From: Helopsaltes ochotensis
Lineage: Eukaryota > Chordata > Aves > Passeriformes > Locustellidae
Reading direction: 5' to 3'
Assembly (NCBI GenBank): GCA_013400155.1
Contig: VXBM01001580.1
Coordinates: forward strand, 5,437-69,436
Length of the DNA stretch: 64,000 nt
This document shows, in pieces, positions 34,528 to 44,995 of this stretch; the first letter of the stretch is position 1, and every line of letters starts with the position of its first letter. Under the pieces are notes generated by a model, which saw only the letters and a program-made list of their open reading frames with translations, made no database searches and had not been told where the DNA came from. The position numbers were made by a program, and so were the translations under genes.

Positions 34528-34800
34528 GATGGAGACAGGAGAGGAAATGTCCTCAAGTTGTGCCAAGGGAGGTTTAGGTGGATATTAGGGAAAATTTCTT
34601 TACTGTTAAGGTGGTCAAACATTGGAACATGGAACTTCCCAGGGCAGTGGTGGCGTCCCCATCTCTGGAGGGATTTAAAAGCTGTGTAGAAGTGGCCCTT
34701 GGGGGCATGGGTTAGTGATGGCCTTGGTAGTGCTGGATAATGGATGGACTCCATGATCTTAAAGATCTTTTCCAACTTAATCAGTTCTATGATTCTATGC
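34528..34800 (+). mobile_element. CR1 LINE 3' fragment, about 270 bp
   Basis: GAGGAAATGTCCTCAAGTTG, TGCCAAGGGAGGTTTAGG, GGATATTAGGG, CATTGGAACATGG, CCCAGGGCAGTGGTGG, CTCTGGAGGGATTTAAAAG, GGATGGACTCCATGATCTT and CAGTTCTATGATTCTATGC run in consensus order. It is the same subfamily as the antisense copy at 41.7-42.0 kb. Confidence 0.95.
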
Positions 34801-35174
34801 CTCTGTGTTATTCTGACAACCTGCAGCCTTTTATGCACTCAGAGATTTAAACCAAGTCGGTTATGGGCTGATTTCTGTAAACCATGGAACACTCCACTTG
34901 ACTGGGTTTACAAGCTGGCTTTTGTCAGTTTGGCTTTCTTTGCTCTCTGAGATTGCAAACGAAAATACAGAATGAAATGAAAGTTGTACCAAATGTGCAA
35001 CACATTGTTTATACCAAGGAAGATGGCATTTCTGGGTGAACTGTACCCATTCAGGGCTTTGATCTTCAGGTGGGAGAAACCACAGTCAGAAAGTGCTGAA
35101 AACTAAGTTGTGATCACAGGAAAGCACCAGTGATATATTCTGGCTCAGGCAATTCAGAGAGACAGAGGGAAACA
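34801..35174. other. Unique spacer between two CR1 copies
   Basis: Nothing is recognised. Confidence 0.4.
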
Positions 35175-35511
35175 GACTCTTTGCTCATCTTGTTCCAGCC
35201 CCTGCCATGGCAAGGACACCTTCCACCATCCCAGCTTGCTCCAAGCCCCATCCAGCCTGGCCCTGGACACTTCCAGGGATCCAGGGGCAGCCACAGCTTC
35301 TCTGGGCACCCTGTGCCAGGGCCTCTCCATCCTCACAAGGTAGGATTTCTTCCTAATATCTACTCTAAACCTGCTCTCTTTCAGTTTGGAGATGTTCTTC
35401 CCTATCCTATCACTCCAGCACCTTGTAAAAAGTCCCCATCTTTCTTGTAGGTTCCCTTCAGGTACTGTAAGGCTGAAATTAGATCACCTCAAAGTCTTTT
35501 CTTGCACAGAC
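35175..35511 (-). mobile_element. CR1 LINE 3' fragment, about 335 bp, antisense
   Basis: The antisense words run in order: GCTCATCTTGTTCCAGCCCC, CAAGGACACCTTCCACC, GCTTGCTCCAAGCCCCATCC, CTGGACACTTCCAGGGATCC, CACCCTGTGCCAGGGCCTC, CTTGTAAAAAGTCCCC and GTTCCCTTCAGGTACTG. The extreme 3' octamer tail has been lost. Confidence 0.95.
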
Positions 35512-37080
35512 ATGTGGCGGTGACTGTCCTGAGTTGGACTAAATGTTCCTGGTGGGTTGTACAGAAGGTCTCTCAGTGCCTCTGCAGCCTCCGGCAGTGT
35601 CCATGAAATCAGGACAAGGGACACCTCCTCGGATTTCTTTGAAACACTTTTCTGGACAGTAGTGACTCAACATGGCTTTTGTTGGGAACATCTGGGATTT
35701 GGTTTCAGGCTCAGCTGTAGTGAATGTGAGGAAAAGTGTGTCTTCATGGTTAATTTTTAGCTTATGTGACAACATTTAACGGGGCTGTTGAAATGTTTAA
35801 AAGATGGCACATACATAAGTGCTTGTGGCTCCTCGGTTGGTGAGCAATCTGCTCTGACCACAGCCTGAACTTGATTTATGTGAGAGGGCTGAAGTACCAC
35901 AGGACACCAGAAACCCCTTGATCTCAAGGCTTCCAGTTTTTGGCAGAGTTCGCACAGGAGTAAAAAACGTGTGAAAGCCTGTGAGCTCCTTGGCTTTTGC
36001 AGGGGAGGATGGGGGTTCTGAGAAACCAACTCTCACCCCACACATCGCATGAGCAGGTAGCTGAATCCCTCCAAAGGAATTTATTCAAAGGATATGAAAC
36101 ACAGGACTTGTCTCCTAACCAGGTCACGGCCTTCAGAGGGAAATACTGAACTGCAGAATTCGCCACAGCAGGTAACACCTTCCCCTCATATAAATTTGAC
36201 TAATAAGTTCTGACTGCTTCAAAGTATCAGGCTAGAGGTGTATTAAAAATCCAGTGGGAAGTGTGTGGTGCTGCAAGGGTTAACTGGAGCATCAGTAGTT
36301 TTCTGAGAAAGCAATGGGGGGAAGAAATCTGGACCCAGATTCCAGGTCCTGGTTCCAGCTAAGCTTCACGGGGTGGGCTTGACTCTTCTCTTGAAAGGCA
36401 AAAACAATACGGTGCCCCAATTATTCTTTTATTTTGCAAAATGTCAAACTGCATGTGATCCATTTAATTTCTACAAGTGTTCCAAATGGGAGAGCTGTAT
36501 GATATTCCTTTAATTGAGCAATACCCTGCATAGCAACTATAGTTTCAAACATTCCTGGAAAAGCTACAATAGACCTAATACACACACAGAGCTTCAGTTA
36601 GACTCCAAACTCATTTTTGGAGTTAAAACTCTATTTAACCTATAGTTGTAACTCCTTACTGGACTCTCCTCATCTATTTTTCCTTCAATCTGGCTTGCAA
36701 AAATGATACCTTTTTTCTTTTCTTTCCCTTAAAGTTGTCCGTAAGATCTTCCTCTGATGATGGATCTGTGCTGTGCACTCACCTCCCAGAGCTGAGAAAA
36801 GGTCACTGGCAGTTCACTCCTTAAAATTTGAAAGAGTGAGTTGCTCTGTAGTACTACAGTTACATGTAGAAGCTGTGAGACATAAAAACAGTATTGTGCC
36901 AGCCTGTCAGAAATTCGCCGTGCAGCTGCCCCTCAGGTTCCTCACGGATGCAAATGTGCAGATATCTGGCATTTTCCAAACTCTAAGACGTCTGAAAGGT
37001 AACTAAAACAACCAAGGCAATTTATTGTTGCTGAACAGAGGACATGGCTAAAGGAGTGAAAATCCTGTGGGGCTTTTCTC
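35512..37080. other. Unique noncoding DNA, nothing recognised
   Basis: No recognisable repeats. The segment at about 36400-36680 is AT-rich and free of simple repeats. Confidence 0.5.
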
Positions 37081-37131
37081 CCCCCACCACCACCACCTTT
37101 TTTTTTTATATATATATTTTTTTTTTTTCCC
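37081..37131. repeat. Compound low-complexity tract (CCA)n, poly(T), (TA)n, poly(T)
   Basis: CCACCACCACCACC is followed by a T run, a short ATATATATAT and another T run. It is directly visible and of no evident function. Confidence 0.85.
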
Positions 37132-37660
37132 TCACTGGCAGGAATGTGGACTTCGTTTGTCATCTTGTGGGCCTACCTATAGCGGTGCAAAGGTGAAATG
37201 CCTGAATATTAAGCCATAATCCATCATTGTACACACACTAATTACTTTCTGTCCTCCCCTCCTCTTGTCACCGTGGTCCAAAGCAGGTTTTCGGAGGCTG
37301 AGTACATTCATCTGAGATGTTTAGCTGCCACGCTCCACTGCATCCCTGTATGATCTGCCTGGGCTCAGGCCCCCAGAGGAAATTTGTGCATGCATACTGT
37401 ATGTGAACTTTAGATAAATAAATAAACAGGAGAAACAGCTTCCAGATAATTGAAAGCGAGTGAAGGAGGGAGCAAAAAGAAAGCAATTTCTCAGGGGAGA
37501 AGCAGGCTGAGGTGGCAGGTGTGATTAAAATCCATATGATTTATGAGTAGGTGCATTACTAACATGACAAACCCTTAGTGTTTGTTTGTTTTGTTGCATT
37601 TGACAATAAAGTTTCTTCTTTTCACCCACTTTTTTTTCCCCCTTCTTTTTTTCCCCACCC
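37132..37660. other. Unique noncoding DNA
   Basis: No recognised element. AATAAATAAATAAAC lies near 37417-37430. Confidence 0.4.
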
Positions 37661-37693
37661 TTCTCCCTCCTTCCTCTCTCTGTCTCTCTCTCT

Positions 37694-37734
<41 letters not shown>

Positions 37735-37754
37735 CTTTGTTTCTGTTTTTTTTT
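37661..37754. repeat. (CT)n microsatellite into a 38-base poly(T)
   Basis: CTCTCTGTCTCTCTCTCTCTCT leads into T38 (37697-37734), then mixed T-rich sequence ending TTTTTTTTCAG at 37757. This is a pure pyrimidine tract in front of an AG, so it also has splice-acceptor form. Confidence 0.9.
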
Positions 37755-38039
37755 CAGGAGTTAGCCACTCAGGAATTCCTAGTGCCTGACTGAGCAGTAA
37801 TTTAGCAAGCTCTCTTGTGCTCTTTTCCTGTCAGCATTAACATGTCAATTCATTTTAATAGTCTGGGCATGCGCAGAGGGGATGCATTTTCTCAGTAGGC
37901 ATCCCATGAGCCCACCCCGTGGTGCAGAAATGTGTTATAGCTTGTCTCAGGCCACAGAGACTTCAGCAGGTTTATTTTCATTATGGCCAAGCGTATTTGT
38001 TAAGACAAAGCATGAACAAGAGCAAGGAGCACACAAAAT
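37755..38039. other. Unique noncoding DNA
   Basis: The sequence after the pyrimidine tract (GAGTTAGCCACTCAGG onward) has no recognisable exon features beyond the upstream AG. Confidence 0.4.
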
Positions 38040-38300
38040 GAGACTTTAAAATATTAAAGGGGGAATCTATGTGTCTGATTGGTAATTTATGGCCTGTGCA
38101 CAGAAGTGGTTAGAAAGGACTTCTTTGCATGATATCATTACGTGGGTCCAAGAAAACACGTCCTGTCACTTCCTCTGGCTTTTGGAAATTAAATGATATC
38201 ATGCCACGTTAGGAATTATCTGCAATCATGATTAATAGTTGAATTGGCTTTTATATTAAACCAGAATTTTCTTGCCATCTTTCTTATTGAGGAGCCTTCA
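38040..38300. promoter_or_regulatory. Candidate conserved noncoding element
   Basis: A repeat-free block contains two GATATCAT words (ATGATATCATTACG and AATGATATCATGCC), ATCATGATTAATAG, and isolated CpGs in ACGTGGG and CACGTTAGG. The repeated ATGATATCAT is a 10-bp palindrome present twice about 65 bases apart. Regulatory function is inferred from motif clustering only. Confidence 0.32.
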
Positions 38301-39269
38301 GATAGATTTGTATCTAATGTTTTGGCTCCAGTATATAAAACCAAGAGCTGTTCCTACCAAGAGGCAACCCTCGGATTACAATATTATCTTTCTATCTGAA
38401 AAAAAAAAAAGTTGAGTTTTTACACACTTTAAACTTGGGGGTAGAAATTGTAGATTCATGAGAAGAGAGAAACAAAAAATTAGAAAGCTACCTCTTGGCA
38501 TCTCAAATGACAAGTCTCCAGATGCAACCTAAATTAAGCCAAGGTATTTTGGTTGTACAGTACCTTAGTGGAATTAAATATTTAAGCACGCAGAGCTGTG
38601 GTGTCAACGTCCGTATGGTGCAAATACTTCTTCAGCCCAGCTGGACTCAGCTACATTATCTAAGTGAACTGGAAAAAGGCGAAATCATGGGGTTTTTTTT
38701 TAAAGGATTCTCTTCTCTTAAGGAAAATATACTTTTGTGGGAAGTCCTGCCTTTCTTACTCTCTGTAGGCACGTGGAACTGCAACATCCTTGAACTCTGT
38801 TGGGAACACGCTTGTTCTGCTGTTGAGTAGCTGGAGAATTATGTCAGGAATCTGAAGTCCGGCCTAGAGATTCCTTCTCATTCCCCTGTGGAAGGAACAT
38901 ACTGATTTCCTCAAAAAGAAGGAATGCCCCAAGTACCTTTTTTCAGGATCATGCTCTGCTCTGTGCTGGCCATCAGGGCTTTTCTCAAAAGCAGTTGGCA
39001 GGAGACCTCGAGTGACAAAACATTATGGCACAGGGCTGCAGAAAAGCCAAACAAACCCGTGCTTTGGGCTGAGCTGTGTCTGTCCACTGGTCAGAGAGTT
39101 GCCCTTGATGGTCTGAAAAAGCCAGCACAGTGGCAGAGGAAATGATGAGCCTGAGGGAGAGCTGCAGCTCCTGACACCACAGCACAGCTGAAAGAAGGGG
39201 CAGGGACGTGGTCAGTGCTCCGTGTCTGGAGGGTAGCACAGGGCTGCTGAAACTGGTTTCTGGTGAGCA
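38301..39269. other. Unique noncoding DNA, nothing recognised
   Basis: A frame of about 111 codons at 38495-38830 has no recognisable domain. No repeats are identified. Confidence 0.45.
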
Positions 39270-39550
39270 CTGAAAAAACACACGGACTCTCCTAGTCCGT
39301 GCCAGGCGAACGAAGAAGAAGGGTATTCTTTATTTTGACTCCAATGTATAGTTTTTCCACCTCCACCATGGATTGGAGGAGAGTGTCACCACCTCTCCAA
39401 TCCCATTGGTCAAACCAACAGTCCATCAATTGTTTCTTCCCCCAAGAAAAGTATGTAAACACCTTTGCTTTTTCAAAACATTGCTATCTACTGATAACAT
39501 TCGTGTGAGATAGAGCTAAGGACTATGAAAACATCAAGAAACTGTGAACA
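39270..39550 (-). mobile_element. Probable endogenous retrovirus LTR, antisense
   Basis: Read on the minus strand, the segment has CCAAT words (GACCAATGGGATTGG near 39400-39409). A poly(A) signal AATAAA follows (complement of 39329-39334), and then a short hairpin CACGGACT, loop, AGTCCGTG (39281-39301), just before GTGTTTTTTCA at 39270. The order promoter, AATAAA, terminal hairpin, CA end is that of an avian retroviral LTR. The right-hand boundary is not clear, and I found no target-site duplication or viral coding sequence. It could be a partial copy. Confidence 0.55.
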
Positions 39551-39856
39551 GCATCAGAAAGGCTGCAAGAATCAGGGCAACACATTCCTACAGCAGAAAA
39601 AACACAACTCAGGCAAAGGGACCTCTCAGACTGTGCCCAACACCTTGAGAAGTAATTGTACAGCTCAGGAAATGTCAGGATATACCTGCTTGCTGAGAGC
39701 CTGTGATTTATCAGTGGGATGGCAAAATGTCCTGGATACTTGTGTACCTGTGGCCACAGCCCACAGAGCTGTCCCTCTGGGAGGGTTATTTTGCCATCAG
39801 AGTGCACGTGGCTGGTGGGTCTCAAGGAGAGCCTTCTCCTGGTGCTTTGAGGAATT
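39551..39856. other. Unassigned sequence between LTR and CR1
   Basis: This may be a continuation of the same LTR or retroviral internal sequence, but nothing definite is visible. Confidence 0.35.
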
Positions 39857-39992
39857 TGGGCAACTTGTTCTAACACCTTTCAGTCAAGAATTTCCTCCAA
39901 ACATCTAATCTCAATCTCCCCTCTTTAATTCAAAAACATTCTCTTTGTCCTGTAACTATCTGTCCTGTAACCATATTTTTATAAGCTCCTTC
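39857..39992 (-). mobile_element. CR1 LINE internal 3' fragment, antisense
   Basis: GGGCAACTTGTTCTAACACC, AAGAATTTCCTCCAAACATC, TAATCTCAATCTCCCCTC and CTTTGTCCTGTAACTATC followed by ATAAGCTCC match antisense CR1 where the consensus reads CTGTTCCA, AAGAATTTCTTCCTAATATC, CTAAATCTCCCCTCTT and CTTGTCCTGTCACTA. The 3' end is missing. Confidence 0.82.
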
Positions 39993-41164
39993 TAAGTGTT
40001 TGATTTCCAGGATAAAATACAGATAGGTCTGGAGACAATCAGCCTAAGGCTGGCTGGTATAAGTGACATTAAAATATCATCAGGTGTGTTTTCAGGAGAT
40101 GATGTGCATGCCCAGTAATTGAACTCACAGGCCAAATTTTGCTTAGATTTGATTGCTGGCCAGGAGACAAAACCTGTTTCTGTAAATAATAGATAAGGTG
40201 GAGAAGACTTTTGAATCAACAACCTCACAAGCACTGTGATATCTCATCAGGTACCTGGAAGCAGGGAGGAAAGAGAAAGACATGTTAGGAAGAGCCCAGC
40301 AGCAACAAAATCTTTAATTCAGCTGCCTGTGTGACTTCTCCTAAGTCTAATAAGTCATAGAGCCAAACTTTGCTCCGCGTGGGAGTTTTTCACTAATCAC
40401 AGTCCAGGAAAAGATGCACTGCCAGCTCCAGATAAGCGTGATAAGCAGAGGATGAGGTTTTTTGGGAGCTGATTCCCATGTTCTGCCTTTTTCCCATGGA
40501 GGCTAAGGGTTCATGCAAGGAGGTGCATCCATCTGTGCCAGACTTTACAAACACGCGCTCTCACCCTGCCGCGGGTTTTACTGCCAAGTTGCTCTACCTT
40601 AAATCACTCCCGAGGAGGGTTTGAACTGTAACTCATGTTGGGTTCTGGCAAAAACCGGGAGTAAAGATGTAAGAAGTGCAATGATTTGGTTCCTGAGAGA
40701 AAAAGCAGGGGAAGGGAGGGAGGGTGTGGGGGGTGTGGGGGCACTTTGCAGCCACATGGCAGTTTCACCATGTGGGGGAAAAAAAAATGTCTTCTGAACT
40801 CTAAATAGCAAAATTGCAAAATCCTTGAGCATTTCAGGGAGATCAGTCAGAGCAAAGAGCAACACAGGAGGCGGGGAAGGAAAATCTGAGGCTTTAAGGA
40901 ACAAGACAGGCAAAGCTGCTTGAGGGAAGGTTGCATGGCACGAAGTCCCCAAATTCACACAGGTGTGAACCTCCTGAATTTTCTGGTCATCAAGAAGAGA
41001 CTCAGAGTTGCCAGGGATCCTCCCAGCCCAATGGGGCAGGAGGACCCCTCCATCGTTTCCCATCCACCACACGGCCAAGTGAGGAGAAAAGTAATTGCTT
41101 TGGGTAGGAGGCACAATAAGACATGAAATACAAGCGTGTCTTCCGTAGAATTTGTAGGCCATAA
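39993..41164. other. Unique noncoding DNA, nothing recognised
   Basis: GT-rich words lie near 40715-40740 (GGGTGTGGGGGGTGTGGGG). A frame of about 187 codons on the minus strand at 40599-41162 is the longest gap-free one in the window, but it shows no domain, is GC-biased and lacks exon boundaries. I treat it as chance. Confidence 0.45.
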
Positions 41165-41420
41165 AAAGTATTTTAATGACATCTGGTGCAGGGGCGTGTT
41201 GAAGCTTAATTAATTAATCCTTGCAAAGAACTCGGAAACTCTGGGATCAAAGGTGTTGCAGAAGTGCAAAATGCCATTATTGTACCTATAAATGTGTGCT
41301 TGTTAAGTTAAATGCTGTTTATTTATTGCCACTATATACTTGTTCAGCAGTGTATATCAAGCATTTCACGAACGTTTTAAAAGTACAGGTTTTTATCACG
41401 TAAAGCTGTCCCTGTCTCAG
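41165..41420. promoter_or_regulatory. Candidate conserved noncoding element, TAAT-rich
   Basis: The block holds GCTTAATTAATTAATCC, GGGATCAAAGGTG (TCF/LEF-like), AATGCCATTATTGTACC and TATTTATTGCCACTATATAC, with CpGs in CACGAACG and ATCACG. It is repeat-free. Regulatory role is inferred from composition. Confidence 0.33.
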
Positions 41421-41507
41421 CCCCCTGCACAGGCTGTCAGGTACTGCTGGTGCTGAATTTCAAAACGTGTAATTGAGTCTGATAATGCCTCTGCTTCTAG
41501 GTTAGTT

Positions 41508-41544
41508 TCTTTTTTCTTTTTTTTTTTTTTTTTTTTTTTTTTTT
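41508..41544. repeat. Poly(T) tract, about 37 bases
   Basis: The T run has one early C interruption (TTTCTTTTTTCTTTT, then pure T). Confidence 0.9.
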
Positions 41545-41723
41545 GGTGTGTCTGTGGTGTTTTCCAGTCTGTAACATTAACATGGATGCTGCTGCACGAG
41601 AAGCAGAGATTATGCACAGCAGTCCATAGCCATGACTAAAACCTCCAAAATTAACTTCAGGGTTGGCTTCAGCTTGGTACGTGGCTGCAGTTTTCTGTTC
41701 CCTCTCTCTTCCTTTTTGTTCCT

Positions 41724-41985
41724 AGGATCATTAAGGTTGGAAAAAACCCCCAAGATCGAGTTTTTGCCCTTCGACCAAGCACTCCCATGCTCACTAAACC
41801 ATGTCACAAAGTGCCACATCTACCCACGCTTTGGACAATTCCAGGGCTGGTGACTCCACCACTGCCCTGGGCAGACTTTTCCATTGCTTAACCCCTTTTC
41901 AGTGCAGAAATTTTCTCCTACTATCCAACCTGAACTTCCTCTGGAGAAACTGGAGGCCATTTCCCCTTTTCCTGTCCTGTGTTCT
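41724..41985 (-). mobile_element. CR1 LINE 3' fragment, about 260 bp, antisense
   Basis: The antisense words run in order: GGATCATTAAGGTTGGAAAA, CACTAAACCATGTCAC, AAGTGCCACATCTACCC, GACTCCACCACTGCCCTGG, CAGACTTTTCCATTGC, GGAGGCCATTTCCCC and TTTTCCTGTCCTGTG. It is the same subfamily as the plus-strand copy at 34.5-34.8 kb. Confidence 0.94.
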
Positions 41986-42599
41986 AACATCTGTCTTACA
42001 CAATTAAAAATATTACATTTAAGTTTGTCGATTCCATGCATAATTTGACTAAATTAATTGAAATGAGCTCACCCACCCACCCAAATTTTCTGTTTCCTTG
42101 GATTTTTTTTGGTTTCTTTTTTTTTCCTGTGTAGCAATTTATCAATAATAGAAACCATAATCAATGCTGTGTTCTCACTAATTCAAAATTTAACGTTGGA
42201 GATTGTTTAAAAATCAGAGGAGCAATGCACGTGCATCCTCAGCAGTCAGTTAGAATGCAGGGTCTTTTTTTCCTCCTCTGTTTGAGTATGTAGTAGAATT
42301 ATTCTTTCCCTTAGATTTATTTCAGCATTTGTTAAATGATTGGCTTTATGGCTTCCCATAGTTACATGGAATCTTCTGGCTGACACCAGGGAAAAAAAAA
42401 AGTTTGGAAATGCACTCCCTGTGATTCATAGCAGCATTATTTAGACTAAATTTGTAAATTCTGTGCAAATGACAATAGCATCTTTGTAAGTCTTTTAAAA
42501 TATAAATGAAATATGAGTTTTCTTTCAAGGTACAAAATGTCATTAAGGGCTCAGGTGGTTAAAATCAACATGAAAAATACATGCTGCATTTTCCCTCCT
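41986..42599. other. AT-rich unique DNA
   Basis: T runs lie near 42105-42125 and ACCCACCCACCC lies near 42071. No recognised element. From here to 51.2 kb I find no transposon. Confidence 0.45.
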
Positions 42600-42860
42600 T
42601 AAATGCAATAATGTAATCAGATTTCAAGTCATCTTACCTACCTCACTTACAGCTTTATGGAGATTAATTAGTTTTTAGCCCCCAGTCACATGATCTTTTC
42701 TGACTGCCATTTAGCTACATTTGCTATCTGACTTGAACCTGTAAGCTGTCTCCAGCCCCAGAGGACAGATTAAATTTTAGTATTGGTTGCCTTCTTCCTT
42801 TGATTTAAAGGTAGATAGTTAGAGCCATAGTTCAATTATTCTTTGTTGTTAATTAGCCAT
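42600..42860. promoter_or_regulatory. Candidate conserved noncoding element
   Basis: The block contains AGATTAATTAGTTTTTAGCC, TTCTTTGTTGTTAATTAGCC (SOX-like next to a homeodomain core) and CAGATTAAATTTTAG, without simple repeats. The ACATTTGCTATCTG and GAGCCATAGTTCAATTATTC phrases are typical of enhancer-like desert DNA. Inference only. Confidence 0.3.
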
Positions 42861-43950
42861 GTGTTGTCATCGTTTCTTTGGGCAGAGCACGTGCTTGATG
42901 AAAGAGGTGAAAAATGGCTTAAGAGTAGGAGACAACTTTCATGTGTTTGAGCTGAAAAAGATTTTTTCCTGATCAGGTGCGGAGCCATAAAAACACTTTT
43001 AATTCTCATCTATATCACCCACCTCTCCCTGCTTTGTGTACGCCTGGCTTTTATGCACTGCTGATCGATAAGGTTACCTTCTCATTTCTGTAAAACGAGC
43101 TGGCCAGAGAGGAGGAGAGGAAATATTTCAGTTCTCTTCCCCAAGCAGGAGCGAGGCGAGTTTGTGTGCATGTGTGGCTGTGGCTTGGCTTTTGTTTTCT
43201 AAATTTTCCCCTTAAATTAACTTGAACACTTTTTCTATAATGTGATTTTATGTAAAGGGAATGTTTTATTCCTTGTTGAGAATGATTTCCAGGGCCTTTT
43301 AATATCCAAATAAATTCCCTTCTTCTCTCCTAAGTGTATTAGAGACGATAAATGTAGATTGGATAAAACAGTGTGTAGACAAAATCCTGCCCTTAATTCT
43401 GGGTATCCTGTTTACTTCAGTGAAATCCTCCTTTCTCAAGTCAGAAAAGTACATTTTGGCCCATACTCTGAAAAGACAAGAAATGGATAAGCTTCAGGGG
43501 GAAAATAGGAGGATTTTTTTTTTCTGTTTGTGATTAAAAATAAAGAAGTAAATAATAAAGGGATTTGAATAGTGTTGGTGCTTAGGATGGTGTATAGCTG
43601 GGCTCCTCAGCATATATAACAAAAGATCAAAGGGATCTCTGCCTCACATTGGTAAAGGAGTTCTTGGAGTGGAGGCATTGTGGTTTTTCCTTAGGTGAGG
43701 GCTGGAAGAGAGTTAAGATAATGAAGGTGTTATCCATTACATGTCGAGAAAAATCAGAGCCAAACCCAGGACATTACATGTGGCTGCCTATCTGCCACTC
43801 GTTCCCTAAATTTCCTCTAATTTGCTCTTTAGCAAGCATTCACCTTGGTTAAATAGGGCTCGGCTCTGCAATATTCCACAGAACCGCGGCGTTTCCTGGC
43901 TCCGGCCACCACGGCTCTGCAGGATTTTCACTGCTCAGGTGTTGCAAAGC
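42861..43950. other. Unique noncoding DNA, nothing recognised
   Basis: No element can be called. CTCATTTCTGTAAAACGAGCTGG at about 43080 is faintly SINE-like but too short. A T run lies at 43514-43523. Confidence 0.45.
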
Positions 43951-44196
43951 CTAATCCTTATTCAGGAACCAAAATGATCCACTTTCCTTGCCTGCGGTGC
44001 TTGGATCCCTGCCTTTGGCAGTAGCCCCAGACTCCTGCAGAAGATGAAGACATCCCTCCATGCCTATAGATGGAAAGGCGCCAACATGGATGCCATCAGA
44101 AGGACGCAGCTGAGCATATGCTGAGAAAATTGTGGCATCCATACTGTACATGGGGAAGGGCTGACTGAACACACCAGTTTGTTGAAGCTTATGGCC
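43951..44196 (-). CDS. Possible terminal coding exon, unconfirmed
   Basis: I do not recognise the product. On the minus strand the sequence GTTTCCTTTTCAG ends at 44197 like a splice acceptor. The frame after it (starting GHKLQQTGVFSQPFPMYSMD) stays open for 81 residues to a TAG at 43951-43953. The composition is protein-like, rich in Phe, Gln, Pro, Ser and Gly, with no repeats or membrane segment, and ends GSFWFLNKD. The frame is also open upstream to 44271, so the acceptor may be irrelevant. A frame this long is not exceptional by chance. No family assignment is possible. Confidence 0.18.
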   Translation of the reverse strand, partial: GHKLQQTGVFSQPFPMYSMDATIFSAYAQLRPSDGIHVGAFPSIGMEGCLHLLQESGATAKGRDPSTAGKESGSFWFLNKD

Positions 44197-44271
44197 CTGA
44201 AAAGGAAACATAGGTTTCCTGTAAATGTCATTCAGGGATATGCTAACTGTTATTTCCTGGCGCTGGATCAT

Positions 44272-44995
44272 GATGCTTTCAACACATTCTGTTCATCTAC
44301 CTCTGCTGCCTGCCTGCCTGGCTGTGCACAGCGATAGCTCTCCTGTCTTCTCACCTTTCCCTCCTCCCTGCGCAAGGCTAAGGTAAGAGAGACTCAGGCA
44401 AAAGGGAAAAAAATGGCTTGGGGATGGAGCACCAAGGGGAAAAATAATTAAAAGGGATGGTTTGGTGTTGAGTGTCTTCCCCTGGTTGCCACCTTACTGG
44501 TGTGTTTGGGCTCCATCCCTTTGACTCCTTTAGGAGGGAGCTGATCCCCTGGTGTCATTGTGCCGTGGAATTCCATTTGTACAGGTTGGTTTCAGCCTTA
44601 GTGCCCATGCCAGGGCTGCTCCGCTGTAGCATCTTCAAGGGTTTCCCCTCTGCACCTCCTGCAATGCGAGTTCTCTCTTCTTCTCCCTTCGTCCCTCACA
44701 TCCCTGCTTCCCTCCAGGTGCTGTGTTTCGGGGTGGAGGTGTCAGCCAGTGGGATGGAGCATCAAGGAGTTGTGCAGTCGGGTGTCAGAATCACCTGGGC
44801 CTGGCTGCTCCTTCCAGCACAGAGAAATTAAAGAAAGAAAAGGTAAATTCCTACAACTTATCTGCTGAGGGCATCCTCCCAAGCCAGGAGCATGGACCCT
44901 GAGCATTTGCCCTGGCCATAAAGGGCTGTGTTATCTCCGCTCCAGCTCCACACCCTACAACGCGCCGATGGAAAGCAACTTTCTGTGTCTGGTGA
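44272..44995. other. Unique DNA before a gap
   Basis: No recognised element. A CTGCCTGCCTGCCTGG run lies near 44306-44321. AAGGTAAGAG at about 44381 looks like a splice donor but has no matching exon. Confidence 0.4.

Noticed and set aside
40599..41162. Longest gap-free frame (187 codons, minus strand)
   Set aside because: No domain, signal peptide, transmembrane pattern or exon boundary is seen. The frame runs through GT-rich and low-complexity sequence. Such a length can occur by chance in 64 kb.
43080..43140. SINE-like phrase CTCATTTCTGTAAAACGAGCTGG
   Set aside because: The resemblance to MIR-family or similar SINE text covers about 23 bases only, with no supporting flank.
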